From positions 130,690-173,381 of the forward strand of contig JAFZEI010000028.1 of the NCBI GenBank assembly GCA_017560765.1: 42,692 nt of DNA, read 5' to 3'. The translations under genes were made by a program, and so were the position numbers. Each line of letters begins with the position of its first letter. The first letter of the stretch is position 1. Below, in pieces: positions 9,547 to 18,197 of the stretch. This DNA comes from Clostridia bacterium. Lineage in GTDB: Bacteria > Bacillota > Clostridia > UBA1212 > UBA1255. Below the pieces are notes generated by a model. That model saw nothing but the letters and a program-made list of their open reading frames with translations. It had not been told where the DNA came from and searched no databases.

Positions 9547-9887
9547 TCGGTAGACCGTAAGCCGGGTTCTGTCGTGGACGGTCATCTATCTACGCATGTA
9601 CATTACTGCACAGCTTCAGCCATCTTCGGAGCTGTCGGACCAACGTAACGCCCCATAACGATGTTGCTTCAGGTGGGGTTTACACGGCCGCCCGATCACC
9701 CGGACGCCGGTGAGCTCTTACCTCGCCTTTTCACCCTTACCTGCCAAAACAGCAGGCGGTAATTTTCTGTTGCACTTTCCTTGGAGTTACCTCCACCGGC
9801 CGTTAGCCGGCACCCTGTCCTGTGAAGCCCGGACTTTCCTCACCTGTCCCCTTACGGAAACAGCCGCGACCGTCAGGTCTACCGACG
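9547..9887 (-). ncRNA. rnpB: RNase P RNA (rnpB), bacterial class A-like
   Basis: The catalytic RNA that trims tRNA 5' leaders. On the minus strand the 5' part has the hallmark GAGGAAAGTCCGGGCT block and the 3' end has ACAGAACCCGGCTTACGG, the two strands of the P4 core. The terminal P1 helix is visible as GGTAGACC (near 9883-9876) pairing with GGTCTACC (near 9556-9549). The final stem is followed by ATTTTTATTTT, so it can act as an intrinsic terminator. The length of about 340 nt and the presence of extra stem regions fit class A, though I have not folded it. Ends are approximate to a few bases. An open frame at 9787-10134 runs across it and is not a gene. Confidence 0.96.
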
Positions 9888-9893
9888 ACGGAC

Positions 9894-9922
9894 AGTATAA
9901 CACAGTTTGTTGTAAAAATAAA
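9894..9922 (-). promoter_or_regulatory. Promoter of rnpB
   Basis: Minus strand: a strong -10 TATACT (9899-9894) lies 7 nt before the RNA 5' end, with a weaker -35 TTTATT (9922-9917) at 17-nt spacing. The -35 box falls inside the spacer of the opposite-facing promoter at 9910-9938, so the two overlap. Confidence 0.6.
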
Positions 9923-9938
9923 TCTTTTATTGTATAAT
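9910..9938 (+). promoter_or_regulatory. Promoter of the 9986 gene
   Basis: TTGTAA (9910-9915), 17-nt spacer, perfect TATAAT (9933-9938). The predicted start near 9945 leaves a 40-nt leader before ATG 9986. It overlaps the rnpB promoter and points away from it. Confidence 0.65.
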
Positions 9939-9985
9939 GGTTAAGTATTTGCTTAAATAAAAAATGTGAAGGAGCAATAGTAGTT

Positions 9986-10819
9986 ATGATTAAAGTCAGC
10001 GAAACAAAAAGATATAATATAAAACCCGACACTGTAATAAGCGATGCTTTTGAGACAGCGTATACACGATATGCAGAAGAGCAACCTGTTACACCGCCTG
10101 ACCTGGCAATGCCGGTCTTCACAGCAGTAAGCATGCTTCTCTTGTTTGTATTGTTTTTATTAACTTCCTTAGAATATGCAGAGGAGCGTTTTATATGGCT
10201 TTTGTTATCTGCATTATGCTTGGCAATAACAGGTCGCTCTTTTTATAAGTATTTTGTACAAAATAAAAAATACAAACAAGCTGCCGGCAAGCCCAGCGTT
10301 GTAAAAGCAAAAAGAGAAGGTTTCTATGCCTTTTTCAAAACAAAAGACAATCAACTCCCTGAGACAATGTCAGCAGGTGATATGTTAAAAATGGTATCAC
10401 CTATAATAGGTAAACAAAATGATCAAGTTTACAACAATGCGCTTCGCGAAATGTCAGAGGATTTAGCAAGAATTAACAATCCATCTTTTACAATGTGTAA
10501 ACTTGTAAATCCTTGCGGTGATATTTTTAATCAAGCAAGGAGAAGGCTCTATTTCAAAAACGAAGGTTCTCAGTTTGTTTTCTTCGACACCGATTGGATG
10601 AATCCAAAAGGCGAAATAGTTTGCGACGAAGATGATGTTATTTCATTCGGTGAATATTCAAAATATCCTTCAAGTATAAATAAGTCAGGTAACAAGATAC
10701 GTCAAGATGCTGTTATCTTAGAAATCAAAGACGGAGACAATCACGTTTTCTTTGAATTCCAGAGCGAAAGCTATGCAGAGATAAAAAAGGCTGTTTCTTC
10801 AAGAAAAGAAAGAAAATAA
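9986..10819 (+). CDS. Two-TM membrane protein of unknown function, possible PH-like C-terminal domain
   Basis: Not recognised as a named family. The 277-residue protein has a soluble N-terminus of about 40 residues, two hydrophobic helices (about 42-62 and 69-87), a basic stretch and a soluble domain of about 180 residues. The tail (VISFGEYSKYPSSI through VFFEFQSESYAEIKKAVSS) looks like alternating beta strands capped by a C-terminal helix, as in PH-like folds. This is an inference that would fit the PH-domain genes next to it. AAGGAG precedes ATG 9986 and a good promoter lies upstream. Its last 21 bp overlap the end of the convergent YdbT-like gene. Confidence 0.72.
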   Translation: MIKVSETKRYNIKPDTVISDAFETAYTRYAEEQPVTPPDLAMPVFTAVSMLLLFVLFLLTSLEYAEERFIWLLLSALCLAITGRSFYKYFVQNKKYKQAAGKPSVVKAKREGFYAFFKTKDNQLPETMSAGDMLKMVSPIIGKQNDQVYNNALREMSEDLARINNPSFTMCKLVNPCGDIFNQARRRLYFKNEGSQFVFFDTDWMNPKGEIVCDEDDVISFGEYSKYPSSINKSGNKIRQDAVILEIKDGDNHVFFEFQSESYAEIKKAVSSRKERK

Positions 10820-12217
10820 AAATTCTTTATCATAATACAGCCCTGTAACTTTATGTTTGTAACCACCATCACCACCTGTGCATATAATTATGTCACAGGT
10901 TTTATTTTTACGCTGAAATATACTCTGTCTTACTGAAATATGCGAGATTTTATCACTGTAAAATGATACTGTGTGTATGTTCAATCCTTTATAATAGCAA
11001 ATCGTAATGAAATTTTTTGCATATTCATCACGGCTTGTTATTCCAAAAATTCCCGCTTTTTTGAATGCCACTGTTCTTACTATTGCAAAGAGTACAAAAG
11101 GCACAACAGCCATAAATACAGAAAATTTTGCAAGTTGAAGCCATTCTGCAAAATGTGGTTCTATTATCATGCAAATAGCACCTATACCAAGTGTAATTAT
11201 TATACCGCAAACAATCAGCGGCAAACGCACATACCGCAAAAAAGCCTTATTTGAAGGTTTTACAGAAAAAGTTTTTGCTTCTGCCTTTTGAAATTCAGGC
11301 AATAACATTTTTATGCACGTGTCAACTGTACTTTTCGTACCTGCCGGTATGAGCAAAGCTTCCTTTTTTCGCACCTTTCCGTATCCCGTACATTGCACAA
11401 AAGCCATATCCAAACCGAGAAAAAAAGAGATAAGATTCTGACGTCTGTCTAAAAAGTTTACTGTCTCAATCTTGCATACACTCTTGGTTTTAGAGAAAAA
11501 GCCATTTTCAAAATATAAACAAGTATCGCTTCTGCGAACAAAAAATCTACTGTAATATAAAAAATTACGCATAATCCCCAGCACCTGTACTATTATCACA
11601 GCGAATATTAAATATTCTGTCGCTTTTGATAGAAAAGAAATGAACTCCGTTAAAATATTTAATCCTATAATTTTTCCCATACGATTAATCAGCAAAACGG
11701 TATATATTGTACTTGCCACAGCATCTGTTACACAAAAAGAGAAAAACAATATTTCGTGCAATTTTGGACTGTATATTTTGGAGTAACCATCTGTAGCAAG
11801 AATTTCCGTTTTTTTTGCAGCGGAGATTGTTACATACATATCAGAATGATTTTTCCATCCCCCTTCTGTATCTATAAATATGTTTACAGCGTTTATAAAT
11901 CTGAAAAAAACCGGTCTATGATAAGTGATCGTTGTAATGTTATTTCTTTTGATATTCTTTTCACTTTTAAACAGTACACCTTTTTTGAGATAAATCACAT
12001 TTTTACCTATACTGTACCTGATATTTTTCCAATTATAAATTGCTATAATAATCAATATTAATAACAGCAGCACATCAATCCAAACACCTGACAGCCATTC
12101 CTTGAAGCCTCCGTTATTCCGTATAAGAAAGTACATGCCACGCACAGTCGGTATCAATAAAAAAGCAAATTTTTTATAAAACTTTTGCAAAATCGTTATT
12201 GGATGTGCTTTGCCCAT
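10799..12217 (-). CDS. YdbT-like membrane protein with bacterial PH (bPH_2) domains
   Basis: A 472-residue protein with TM pairs near the N-terminus (about 20-65), in the middle (about 165-220) and before the last third (about 325-380), alternating with three soluble modules that look like bPH_2 repeats. These are: KNVIYLKKGVLFKSEKNIKRNNI; DTCLYFENGFFSKTKSVCKIETV ending in AFVQCTGYGK; and KNFITICYYKGLNIHTVSFYSDKI. This is the YdbT layout. Such pairs are envelope proteins; in Bacillus, YdbS/YdbT have been tied to bacteriocin resistance, but the function here is unknown. The start overlaps the YdbS-like gene by 22 nt, with AAGGA upstream. The 3' end overlaps the convergent 9986 gene. Confidence 0.78.
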   Translation of the reverse strand: MGKAHPITILQKFYKKFAFLLIPTVRGMYFLIRNNGGFKEWLSGVWIDVLLLLILIIIAIYNWKNIRYSIGKNVIYLKKGVLFKSEKNIKRNNITTITYHRPVFFRFINAVNIFIDTEGGWKNHSDMYVTISAAKKTEILATDGYSKIYSPKLHEILFFSFCVTDAVASTIYTVLLINRMGKIIGLNILTEFISFLSKATEYLIFAVIIVQVLGIMRNFLYYSRFFVRRSDTCLYFENGFFSKTKSVCKIETVNFLDRRQNLISFFLGLDMAFVQCTGYGKVRKKEALLIPAGTKSTVDTCIKMLLPEFQKAEAKTFSVKPSNKAFLRYVRLPLIVCGIIITLGIGAICMIIEPHFAEWLQLAKFSVFMAVVPFVLFAIVRTVAFKKAGIFGITSRDEYAKNFITICYYKGLNIHTVSFYSDKISHISVRQSIFQRKNKTCDIIICTGGDGGYKHKVTGLYYDKEFLFSFFS

Positions 12218-12627
12218 TTTTTTACGTATCCTTCCGCTTTATTTTTATCTCCTATGGGCACATAAATTCGCCCGCCTGGAAGGTGGAAAACAAAAATTGT
12301 GACACCCGTAATTTTTTCAAAGGGGCCATGCACTCTTGTAATATAAATTATTTTTTTAAAGTCTATATTGACGCAATATCTGAAAATCACTCCATAGCTT
12401 ATATAAAGATGTCCTTCCTTCATATAATGTTCCACTGATTTGCCAAACACAACGCCATAAACAGCGGCTGCAATAATTAATACCATTACCGCCAATATTA
12501 TCCATTTTATAATATAATATGGCAAAAAAACTCTATATAAATAATAAATAGCTGCAGAAAACACTGCAGCTAACATTGTAACATATAATTCAATCGCAAA
12601 AGCAATTTTTATGGTTTCTTTATGCAT
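12196..12627 (-). CDS. YdbS-like small membrane protein with one bPH_2 domain
   Basis: 143 residues: two hydrophobic helices (about 8-30 and 38-60) followed by a single PH-like module, GHLYISYGVIFRYCVNIDFKKIIYITRVHGPFEKITGV, ending with FHLPGGRIYVPIGDKNKAEGYVKKW, which is the usual bPH_2 strand-and-helix ending. It is the first gene of a two-gene operon and overlaps the YdbT-like gene, an arrangement typical of ydbST. AAGGG lies before ATG 12627. A weak promoter is possible at 12686-12714. Confidence 0.78.
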   Translation of the reverse strand: MHKETIKIAFAIELYVTMLAAVFSAAIYYLYRVFLPYYIIKWIILAVMVLIIAAAVYGVVFGKSVEHYMKEGHLYISYGVIFRYCVNIDFKKIIYITRVHGPFEKITGVTIFVFHLPGGRIYVPIGDKNKAEGYVKKWAKHIQ

Positions 12628-12685
12628 TTAAGCCCTTCTGTTCTTCATACGATTAACATATAACTTTTAGCTACGCTTCACATTG

Positions 12686-12714
12686 ATTATATGCGGTTTT
12701 TATAAAATTATAAC
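12686..12714 (-). promoter_or_regulatory. Possible promoter of the ydbS/ydbT-like pair
   Basis: Minus strand: perfect TATAAT (12691-12686), but a poor -35 (GTTATA at 17 nt or TTATAA at 16 nt). About 60 nt upstream of ATG 12627. Rests mostly on the -10. Confidence 0.35.
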
Positions 12715-12736
12715 ATTTCTCACTGTTGTTTCAATG

Positions 12737-13717
12737 TCAATTTTTCTTTTTTACTTCTTTTTCTGCAACTTTGATGCTTTCTAAATATGATTGTTCCACA
12801 GGAGTAAGCGTATTCTCCTGATATTTTCTATATTCATCTTTTGCCTTATCAATTGCTTGCTTATGACTAACAGAACCTGAACCCACAAGTAATTTTCGAT
12901 TTCCGGAAGACAGTACCAAATCTAACTGTTTCACATAATCATTCATATACATAGGCTTATGCTCAATAGCATTAATTTCTGCTAAATCAAAATAACCTGA
13001 TACAAGGTTGTTTAATATTTTTAGTTCGCTTTCCAGCAAATAATTCTTGGCAATGCCAATATCCTTCAGTGCCGGTAATTCACCGGAAAAAGATGTGAGA
13101 CCCATAAATGGTTTTTCTGCATTTGCTCGTTCGTAGATAATCTCTGATGCGGTATGTCCATGTGCCGCATAGTGTAATTTATTTTGAACTATTTTAAAAA
13201 ATTTTATAGACTCTTCACTATGTGGGTTATAATCTACGCTTGTCGCATACAAATCAAGCACTTGTCGATAAAGCACCTTTTCAGATGAGCGAATATCTCT
13301 GATGCGGTCAAGTAACTCTTTCCAGTAATTACCGCCACCATTGCCCTTAAGACGCTCATCATCCATAGCAAACCCTTTTATCAAATATTCTTTCAGTATG
13401 CCTGTTGCCCAGATTCTAAACTGCACACCACGCTGTGATTTTACACGATATCCGACAGAAATAATCACATCCAGATTATAAAATTCAACTGGTTTATCTG
13501 AATTTGCAACGTGCAAAATTTGCATATTGCTTTCTCTTGAAAGTTCACCTTCTTCAAATACTTTCTTTATGTGCTTAGAAATAACTGAACGGTCTCTCTG
13601 AAACAATTCTGCCATCTGAGCCTTTGATAACCACACTGTTTCGTTTTGCATATTAACATTTATTTTAGTAAGACCATCTTCTGTTTGGTATATAATGATT
13701 TCACCAAGATTTTCCAT
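12737..13717 (-). CDS. RhuM family protein
   Basis: 326 residues of the RhuM family, named after a Salmonella pathogenicity-island gene. The N-terminal VWLSKAQMAELFQRDRSVISKHIKKVFEEGEL is a helix-turn-helix-like module typical of the family, followed by the conserved VEFYNLDVIISVGYRVKSQRGVQFRIWAT. A helical middle part (about 140-180) precedes a region with HYAAHGHTASEIIYERANAEKPFMGL. The biochemical role is not established for the family; a DNA-binding or toxin-like role has only been suggested. Members are usually scattered by horizontal transfer. It stands alone between an envelope pair and miaA, with GGAAGTGA before ATG 13717 and a possible weak promoter near 13735-13780 (TTGATT, 16 nt, TATATC). 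Confidence 0.88.
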   Translation of the reverse strand: MENLGEIIIYQTEDGLTKINVNMQNETVWLSKAQMAELFQRDRSVISKHIKKVFEEGELSRESNMQILHVANSDKPVEFYNLDVIISVGYRVKSQRGVQFRIWATGILKEYLIKGFAMDDERLKGNGGGNYWKELLDRIRDIRSSEKVLYRQVLDLYATSVDYNPHSEESIKFFKIVQNKLHYAAHGHTASEIIYERANAEKPFMGLTSFSGELPALKDIGIAKNYLLESELKILNNLVSGYFDLAEINAIEHKPMYMNDYVKQLDLVLSSGNRKLLVGSGSVSHKQAIDKAKDEYRKYQENTLTPVEQSYLESIKVAEKEVKKKN

Positions 13718-13785
13718 ATATTTTCACTTCCTTTCCACCCAACAATAATGTTGATATACACGTCATTTTTTTCTAATCAACTTGA

Positions 13786-14688
13786 CTACCATCTCAGCTC
13801 TAAAAGCTCCTGCAAGCTAATCCAATTCACCCAAGAAGGCTTTCTAAACCAAGTCAACTGTCTTTTGGCATAATTTCTTGAACCTTGTTTTACCTTTTCT
13901 ACTGCAGTTTCCAAATCGCAATTACCATTAAAATAATCAATAAACTCTTTGTACCCTATTGCTTGGAGCGCTGTCCTGCTAAAATTATTTCCACAAATTT
14001 CCATAACATTTTTAACTTCGTTAAGCAGACCATCCTCCATCATTTTATCCACGCGCAGGTTGATTCTCTCATAAAGCTTATCTCGCGGAGTTTCCACAGC
14101 GTATACTGTAAAATCAAACTCCTTAGGTGATGCTTTTGATGCCGCATTCCGTTGTGCCAAAGTCATTCCGGTGCTTCTTTTCATACCAAGTGCCCTCACA
14201 ACCCTCTTTACATTATTAAAATGTATTTGCGCCGCCGCCTCAGGATCTTCCGCTGTAAGTACGGAATGCAACGCCTCTGCTCCATTTTCGGCATAGTAAC
14301 TCTCTATTTCAGCAAGAATATCTTGATTTATGTCAGGCGAAGCCGAATACTCGATATTTTCAACAAGAGTATTTATATAAAGTCCTGTACCGCCTGCAAC
14401 AATCGGTAATTTCCCTCTTTGAGAAACCTCGCGTATGCAATTTCGAGCCGCTTCGGCATATTGAGCCACGCTGTATTCTTCCCAAGGTTCAACAACATCA
14501 AGCATATAGTGAGGAATGCCTTCCTTTTCTTCCTCCGTTGGCTTGGCGGTGCCGATATTCATGTATTTATATATTTGCATAGAATCGGCAGAAATAATTT
14601 CACCGTTAAAACGGTGCGCCAATGCAATGGCAGCCGAGGTCTTTCCCGAGGCAGTAGGCCCCGTTATTACAAGTGCTTTTACAGGCAT
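13786..14688 (-). CDS. miaA: tRNA dimethylallyltransferase MiaA
   Basis: Adds a dimethylallyl group to N6 of A37 in tRNAs that read UNN codons, the substrate step for MiaB (also in this window). 300 residues. Motifs: P-loop GPTASGKT near residue 10, IISADSMQIYKYMNIGTAKP, PHYMLDV, the prenyl-binding region VAGGTGLYINTLV, and the C-terminal GSRNYAKRQLTWFRK. ATG 14688 has AGAAGG upstream and lies 10 nt inside the end of mutL, so the two are translationally linked. Confidence 0.97.
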   Translation of the reverse strand: MPVKALVITGPTASGKTSAAIALAHRFNGEIISADSMQIYKYMNIGTAKPTEEEKEGIPHYMLDVVEPWEEYSVAQYAEAARNCIREVSQRGKLPIVAGGTGLYINTLVENIEYSASPDINQDILAEIESYYAENGAEALHSVLTAEDPEAAAQIHFNNVKRVVRALGMKRSTGMTLAQRNAASKASPKEFDFTVYAVETPRDKLYERINLRVDKMMEDGLLNEVKNVMEICGNNFSRTALQAIGYKEFIDYFNGNCDLETAVEKVKQGSRNYAKRQLTWFRKPSWVNWISLQELLELRW

Positions 14689-16541
14689 CTTTTAAACCTT
14701 CTTTCTAATTCGTGTTCTGTAATTGTCACACAAATAGGTCTGCCATGAGGACAAGTTCCGGAATTTTCCAGTTTTGCCAATTGATTAAGCAGTTCTTTAA
14801 TTTCGAAATCAGAAAGTTTTTTATTTGCTTTAACTGCAGCTTTACAAGCCATGGTATAAATTTCTTCGTCAGAATATCCTGTCGTTTTTTTATTTTGCAA
14901 ACCGCTTAAAATAACATCTTCTATATTACTCTCCGCTAAAATCGTGGGAACTGCCCTGATTAGCACGGTATTTCCGCCAAAATCATCTATTTCAAAACCC
15001 ATTGCCTCAAAAAAGTCTGCATTAGCGGCAAAAGCAGTGTGTTCCGCAGGTGATAACTGTAAAGAAATAGGTACAAGCATAGGACTGACTGCACCCGTAT
15101 CAGAATTTACAGCATTTTTGATTTCCTCATATTTAATTCGTTCATGCGCCGCATGCTGATCAATAAGTACCATTTCTTTACCGTATTGCAAAATAATGTA
15201 AGTGTCGAAAACTTGACCAATTACTACACCATCTGTGTAGACGCTTGTACTGTTGTATAAAACAGTCTGTTCAATCTTTTCAGTCTGTTCAATCTTTTCA
15301 ACCGGTTCAATCTTTTCCTCCTCAACCATAGCCATACTTTCCCATATCGGAGGCAATTCCGGCAATTCGCGCAATTCCGGCTTTTCCGGCTTTTGCGGTA
15401 ACTCCGGCATTTGCGGTACTTCCGGTATTTGCGAAACGGGCGGAAACTCTCTCCGGCTTGGCATCTCGTGAATCGTTATATTTTGCGGTGCAAATTTTAT
15501 TACAGACGCAGTTACAGGCTCTGAAATCTCTGTCTTTACGGCCGAAACCTTATTATCATAAAGCACAGCATTTGTCACGCCGTGATAAACAAGCCTGTAA
15601 ATTGAATTTTCTTCAGAGAAACGAACTTCTGCTTTTGTCGGGTGGACGTTAACATCAACTTTTGTGTAAGGAGCCTCAATCAAAAGTACAGAAAACGGAA
15701 ATTTATTCTTCATCGTAACTGTTTTATAAGCTTCATCCAAGGCCGCCGTAATTGTTTTCGACTTAACACATCTACCGTTTACATAAAATAATTGTCTCGT
15801 CCTATTAGAAAATACAGCATCCTTTACTCCCGTAAAACCGGTTATTCTGTAATTATCACTTTGATAATCAACAGGCAAAACAGAAGCTGCTGTTTCCTTG
15901 CCGAAGATGCTGAAGATAACGCTTTTAAGCTCACCGTTTCCCGGAGTGCGAAATATTTCATTGCCGTTAGAAATTAATTTAAAAGCAATATTGGGGTTCG
16001 CTATAGCTAATTTCTGTAAAACATCAGCAACATAAGAAGCCTCGGTACTATCCTTTTTAAGAAATTTATATCTGGCAGGTGTATTGTAAAACAAATCCCT
16101 AACCGTAATTGTTGTACCGTCAGCGGCGCCTCGTTCAGCATTTTCTATTAAATCACAGCCCTTAATATGCACGTATACGCCTGTTTGACTGTCACGAGTT
16201 TTACTTAAAAGCTCCACGTCAGCAACAGAGGCAATACTGGCAAGCGCCTCACCTCTAAAACCAAGTGTCGCAACAGAGCTTAAATCCTCTCCCGATTTTA
16301 TTTTACTTGTAGCATGTTTATCAAAAGCAATAACAGCGTCATCGGTCTCAAAGCCGCAACCATTATCAGTAATTCTGATATATTTAATTCCGCCGGAGCG
16401 TATTTCTACAGAAATATTGGTAGCTCCCGCATCTATGGAATTTTCTGCAAGCTCTTTTACAACAGAAGCCGGTCTTTCAATCACCTCTCCTGCCGCTATT
16501 TGACATGCTGTAAGTTCATCCAGTACGATAATTTTGCTCAT
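14679..16541 (-). CDS. mutL: DNA mismatch repair protein MutL (endonuclease type)
   Basis: Links mismatch recognition by MutS to strand removal. The N-terminal GHKL ATPase is intact: AAGEVIERPASVVKELAENSIDAGA, DNGCGF, KHATSKI and GFRGEAL. The C-terminal domain has the metal-dependent nicking motifs: DQHAAHERIKYEE, ACKAAVKANK, CPHGRP and the terminal FKR, so this is a MutL that cuts by itself, as expected where MutH is absent. The linker (about residues 345-425) is Pro/Glu-rich (EVPQMPELPQKPEKPELREL), then holds three 6-residue repeats encoded at 15263-15316. At 620 residues the length is normal. AAAGGTGA precedes ATG 16541. It lies 13 nt after the metallophosphoesterase lipoprotein gene and away from mutS. 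Confidence 0.97.
   Translation of the reverse strand: MSKIIVLDELTACQIAAGEVIERPASVVKELAENSIDAGATNISVEIRSGGIKYIRITDNGCGFETDDAVIAFDKHATSKIKSGEDLSSVATLGFRGEALASIASVADVELLSKTRDSQTGVYVHIKGCDLIENAERGAADGTTITVRDLFYNTPARYKFLKKDSTEASYVADVLQKLAIANPNIAFKLISNGNEIFRTPGNGELKSVIFSIFGKETAASVLPVDYQSDNYRITGFTGVKDAVFSNRTRQLFYVNGRCVKSKTITAALDEAYKTVTMKNKFPFSVLLIEAPYTKVDVNVHPTKAEVRFSEENSIYRLVYHGVTNAVLYDNKVSAVKTEISEPVTASVIKFAPQNITIHEMPSRREFPPVSQIPEVPQMPELPQKPEKPELRELPELPPIWESMAMVEEEKIEPVEKIEQTEKIEQTVLYNSTSVYTDGVVIGQVFDTYIILQYGKEMVLIDQHAAHERIKYEEIKNAVNSDTGAVSPMLVPISLQLSPAEHTAFAANADFFEAMGFEIDDFGGNTVLIRAVPTILAESNIEDVILSGLQNKKTTGYSDEEIYTMACKAAVKANKKLSDFEIKELLNQLAKLENSGTCPHGRPICVTITEHELERRFKRCL
15263..15316 (-). repeat. 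Three 18-bp in-frame tandem repeats in the mutL linker
   Basis: Units at 15263-15280 and 15281-15298 are identical (CAGTCTGTTCAATCTTTT on the plus strand); the third, 15299-15316, differs at four positions. Each encodes six residues of the type EKIEQT/EKIEPV in the disordered MutL linker, so gain or loss of a unit keeps the frame. Confidence 0.92.
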
Positions 16542-16554
16542 TTAAAATTCACCT

Positions 16555-18192
16555 TTATTTCAAGTCCCAAGTTTTTGATGATTCAACACCATGATTTATA
16601 TTTGTAAAGCTTACTGTAACTTTATCATCCAGATATTCAACCGCTGTAGCTATAAATTCATTGTCTTTTTCTGAATCGTTTATTTTCCTGTTGCTGGACG
16701 AGCCTATAATAACCGGGAAATTTTGGTTTTCTGAAATCGAACCGCTTTCACAGATTTCAGTCTTATGGTGATGGCCCGAGAGCATCATATCAATATCCAT
16801 TTTCGAAAGCAAAGCTGTCCACTCATGATAAATTCCCGGTGCCGGAGCATAATTTTCTTTTGCCGGGAACGGAATATGGCATATCGCTATTCTTTGCTCC
16901 ACACCCTCCGCATTATATTCGCTGTCAGCATTCGCAACAATTTCTTTTAAAAATTCTGTCTGCGCTTTTCTGAAATTATCAAAAGCCACCATTCCGCCGT
17001 ATTCTTTATGGTCATCGGCCTTATCTTCTCCGCAATCCAGCACAACACCCCATAAACTGCCAAGTCTGAATGTATAGAATAAATCACCGTTATTTGTACC
17101 TACATAGTCACCTATAAGCTCTGATACTTGACCGCGAATCTCATGATTGCCGCGAGCATAAACTACAGGAATTTTACCTTCTGTAATCTTAAATGCAATT
17201 ACAGAAATATCATATAATTTTTCTAAACTTGTACTTTCGGAATTAATATCTCCGCAAAGCACCAATAAATCAAGCTTATCTCCGTAATACTTAGCAGTCT
17301 TGCTGCAATTTACAGTATTGCTGTGAGAATCCGCTACGGAATATATTTGCACGCCGTCACTTGTATCAACGGGGCGAAAATCATATATTCTTTTAATCTC
17401 CGTACCTTTCTCCGGAGAATACGGTTTTCTTTCATATACAGGCGCAAAATGAATAGAATATTTCTTGGCACTGTCAAGTATTTCCATAGGAATTGTTATT
17501 TTATGATTTAAAGATTCGCTTCTTATAAATCCACCGTATTCATCATAATACTTTTTGCCGTCAATTTCTGCCCATGCGATTCCCTTTGTATTTGTGTGGT
17601 AAATGATTTGATATTCATCACCAACAGCAAAAACAGTAGGTCCGTAAGTAAAGCTTGGTTCAGTGATAATTTCCGCCGGCACATCAGAAACAGGTATATG
17701 TGATACAGTAACATATCCTGTAGGAATGCTCATTACCTTCGTTTCTGCATTAAAGAAGAAATCTATAATAAAATCAACACCGGCTTGACCTGACGCCTTA
17801 TTATTTCCCGTTACAAAAATTCGATTGCCTTCTGTTTTAATCATATATCCCGTATCGGAAAGTGCGTTCAATTCTGTCTTGGCGAAAGGAAACTTACTTG
17901 TATTGCCTATAACTATCTCCTTTGCATCCTCATCAGCTGCCTTGCTGTCTTTTTCGGAAACAACCTTTACTGTTGCCCCCGTTACTGTTTTAATTTTCTC
18001 AGCAGCTTTTTCGCAAATCTCTTTATTCTCTATATCGCTTGTCAAATCCGATGTATAAGGATAAACAAGTGTGTATTCCGTTTTGCCGTCTTCAATAATT
18101 TGAATTGTTCCCGTACCATTGCAAGCACCGAGAACAATCATTAGTGCAAAAATCGCAAATAATATTAGAATTTTAATTGTTTTACTTTTCAT
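16555..18192 (-). CDS. Lipoprotein metallophosphoesterase with N-terminal accessory domain
   Basis: A 545-residue surface protein. It opens with a lipoprotein signal (MKSKTIKILILF, lipobox VLGAC), then an alpha/beta region up to about residue 170 (KEIVIGNTSKFPF, GYMIKTEGNRIFVTGNNKASG) that resembles the domain placed before many secreted glycoside hydrolases. Next come a fibronectin-like segment and a calcineurin-like phosphoesterase with the metal motifs ADSHSN, GDINSE, GNHE, CHIPF and SGHHH. The substrate is unknown. Start: an open frame exists from 18216, but GAGGT 8 nt before ATG 18192 and the signal peptide decide for 18192. The gene begins 5 nt after its paralogue, shares most of its C-terminal 370 residues with it, and precedes mutL by 13 nt. 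Confidence 0.9.
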   Translation of the reverse strand: MKSKTIKILILFAIFALMIVLGACNGTGTIQIIEDGKTEYTLVYPYTSDLTSDIENKEICEKAAEKIKTVTGATVKVVSEKDSKAADEDAKEIVIGNTSKFPFAKTELNALSDTGYMIKTEGNRIFVTGNNKASGQAGVDFIIDFFFNAETKVMSIPTGYVTVSHIPVSDVPAEIITEPSFTYGPTVFAVGDEYQIIYHTNTKGIAWAEIDGKKYYDEYGGFIRSESLNHKITIPMEILDSAKKYSIHFAPVYERKPYSPEKGTEIKRIYDFRPVDTSDGVQIYSVADSHSNTVNCSKTAKYYGDKLDLLVLCGDINSESTSLEKLYDISVIAFKITEGKIPVVYARGNHEIRGQVSELIGDYVGTNNGDLFYTFRLGSLWGVVLDCGEDKADDHKEYGGMVAFDNFRKAQTEFLKEIVANADSEYNAEGVEQRIAICHIPFPAKENYAPAPGIYHEWTALLSKMDIDMMLSGHHHKTEICESGSISENQNFPVIIGSSSNRKINDSEKDNEFIATAVEYLDDKVTVSFTNINHGVESSKTWDLK

Positions 18193-18197
18193 GTCGT

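Noticed and set aside
9787-10134. Open frame of 115 codons on the minus strand
   Set aside because: It runs from inside the 9986 gene across both promoters and into rnpB; the RNA explains the conservation.
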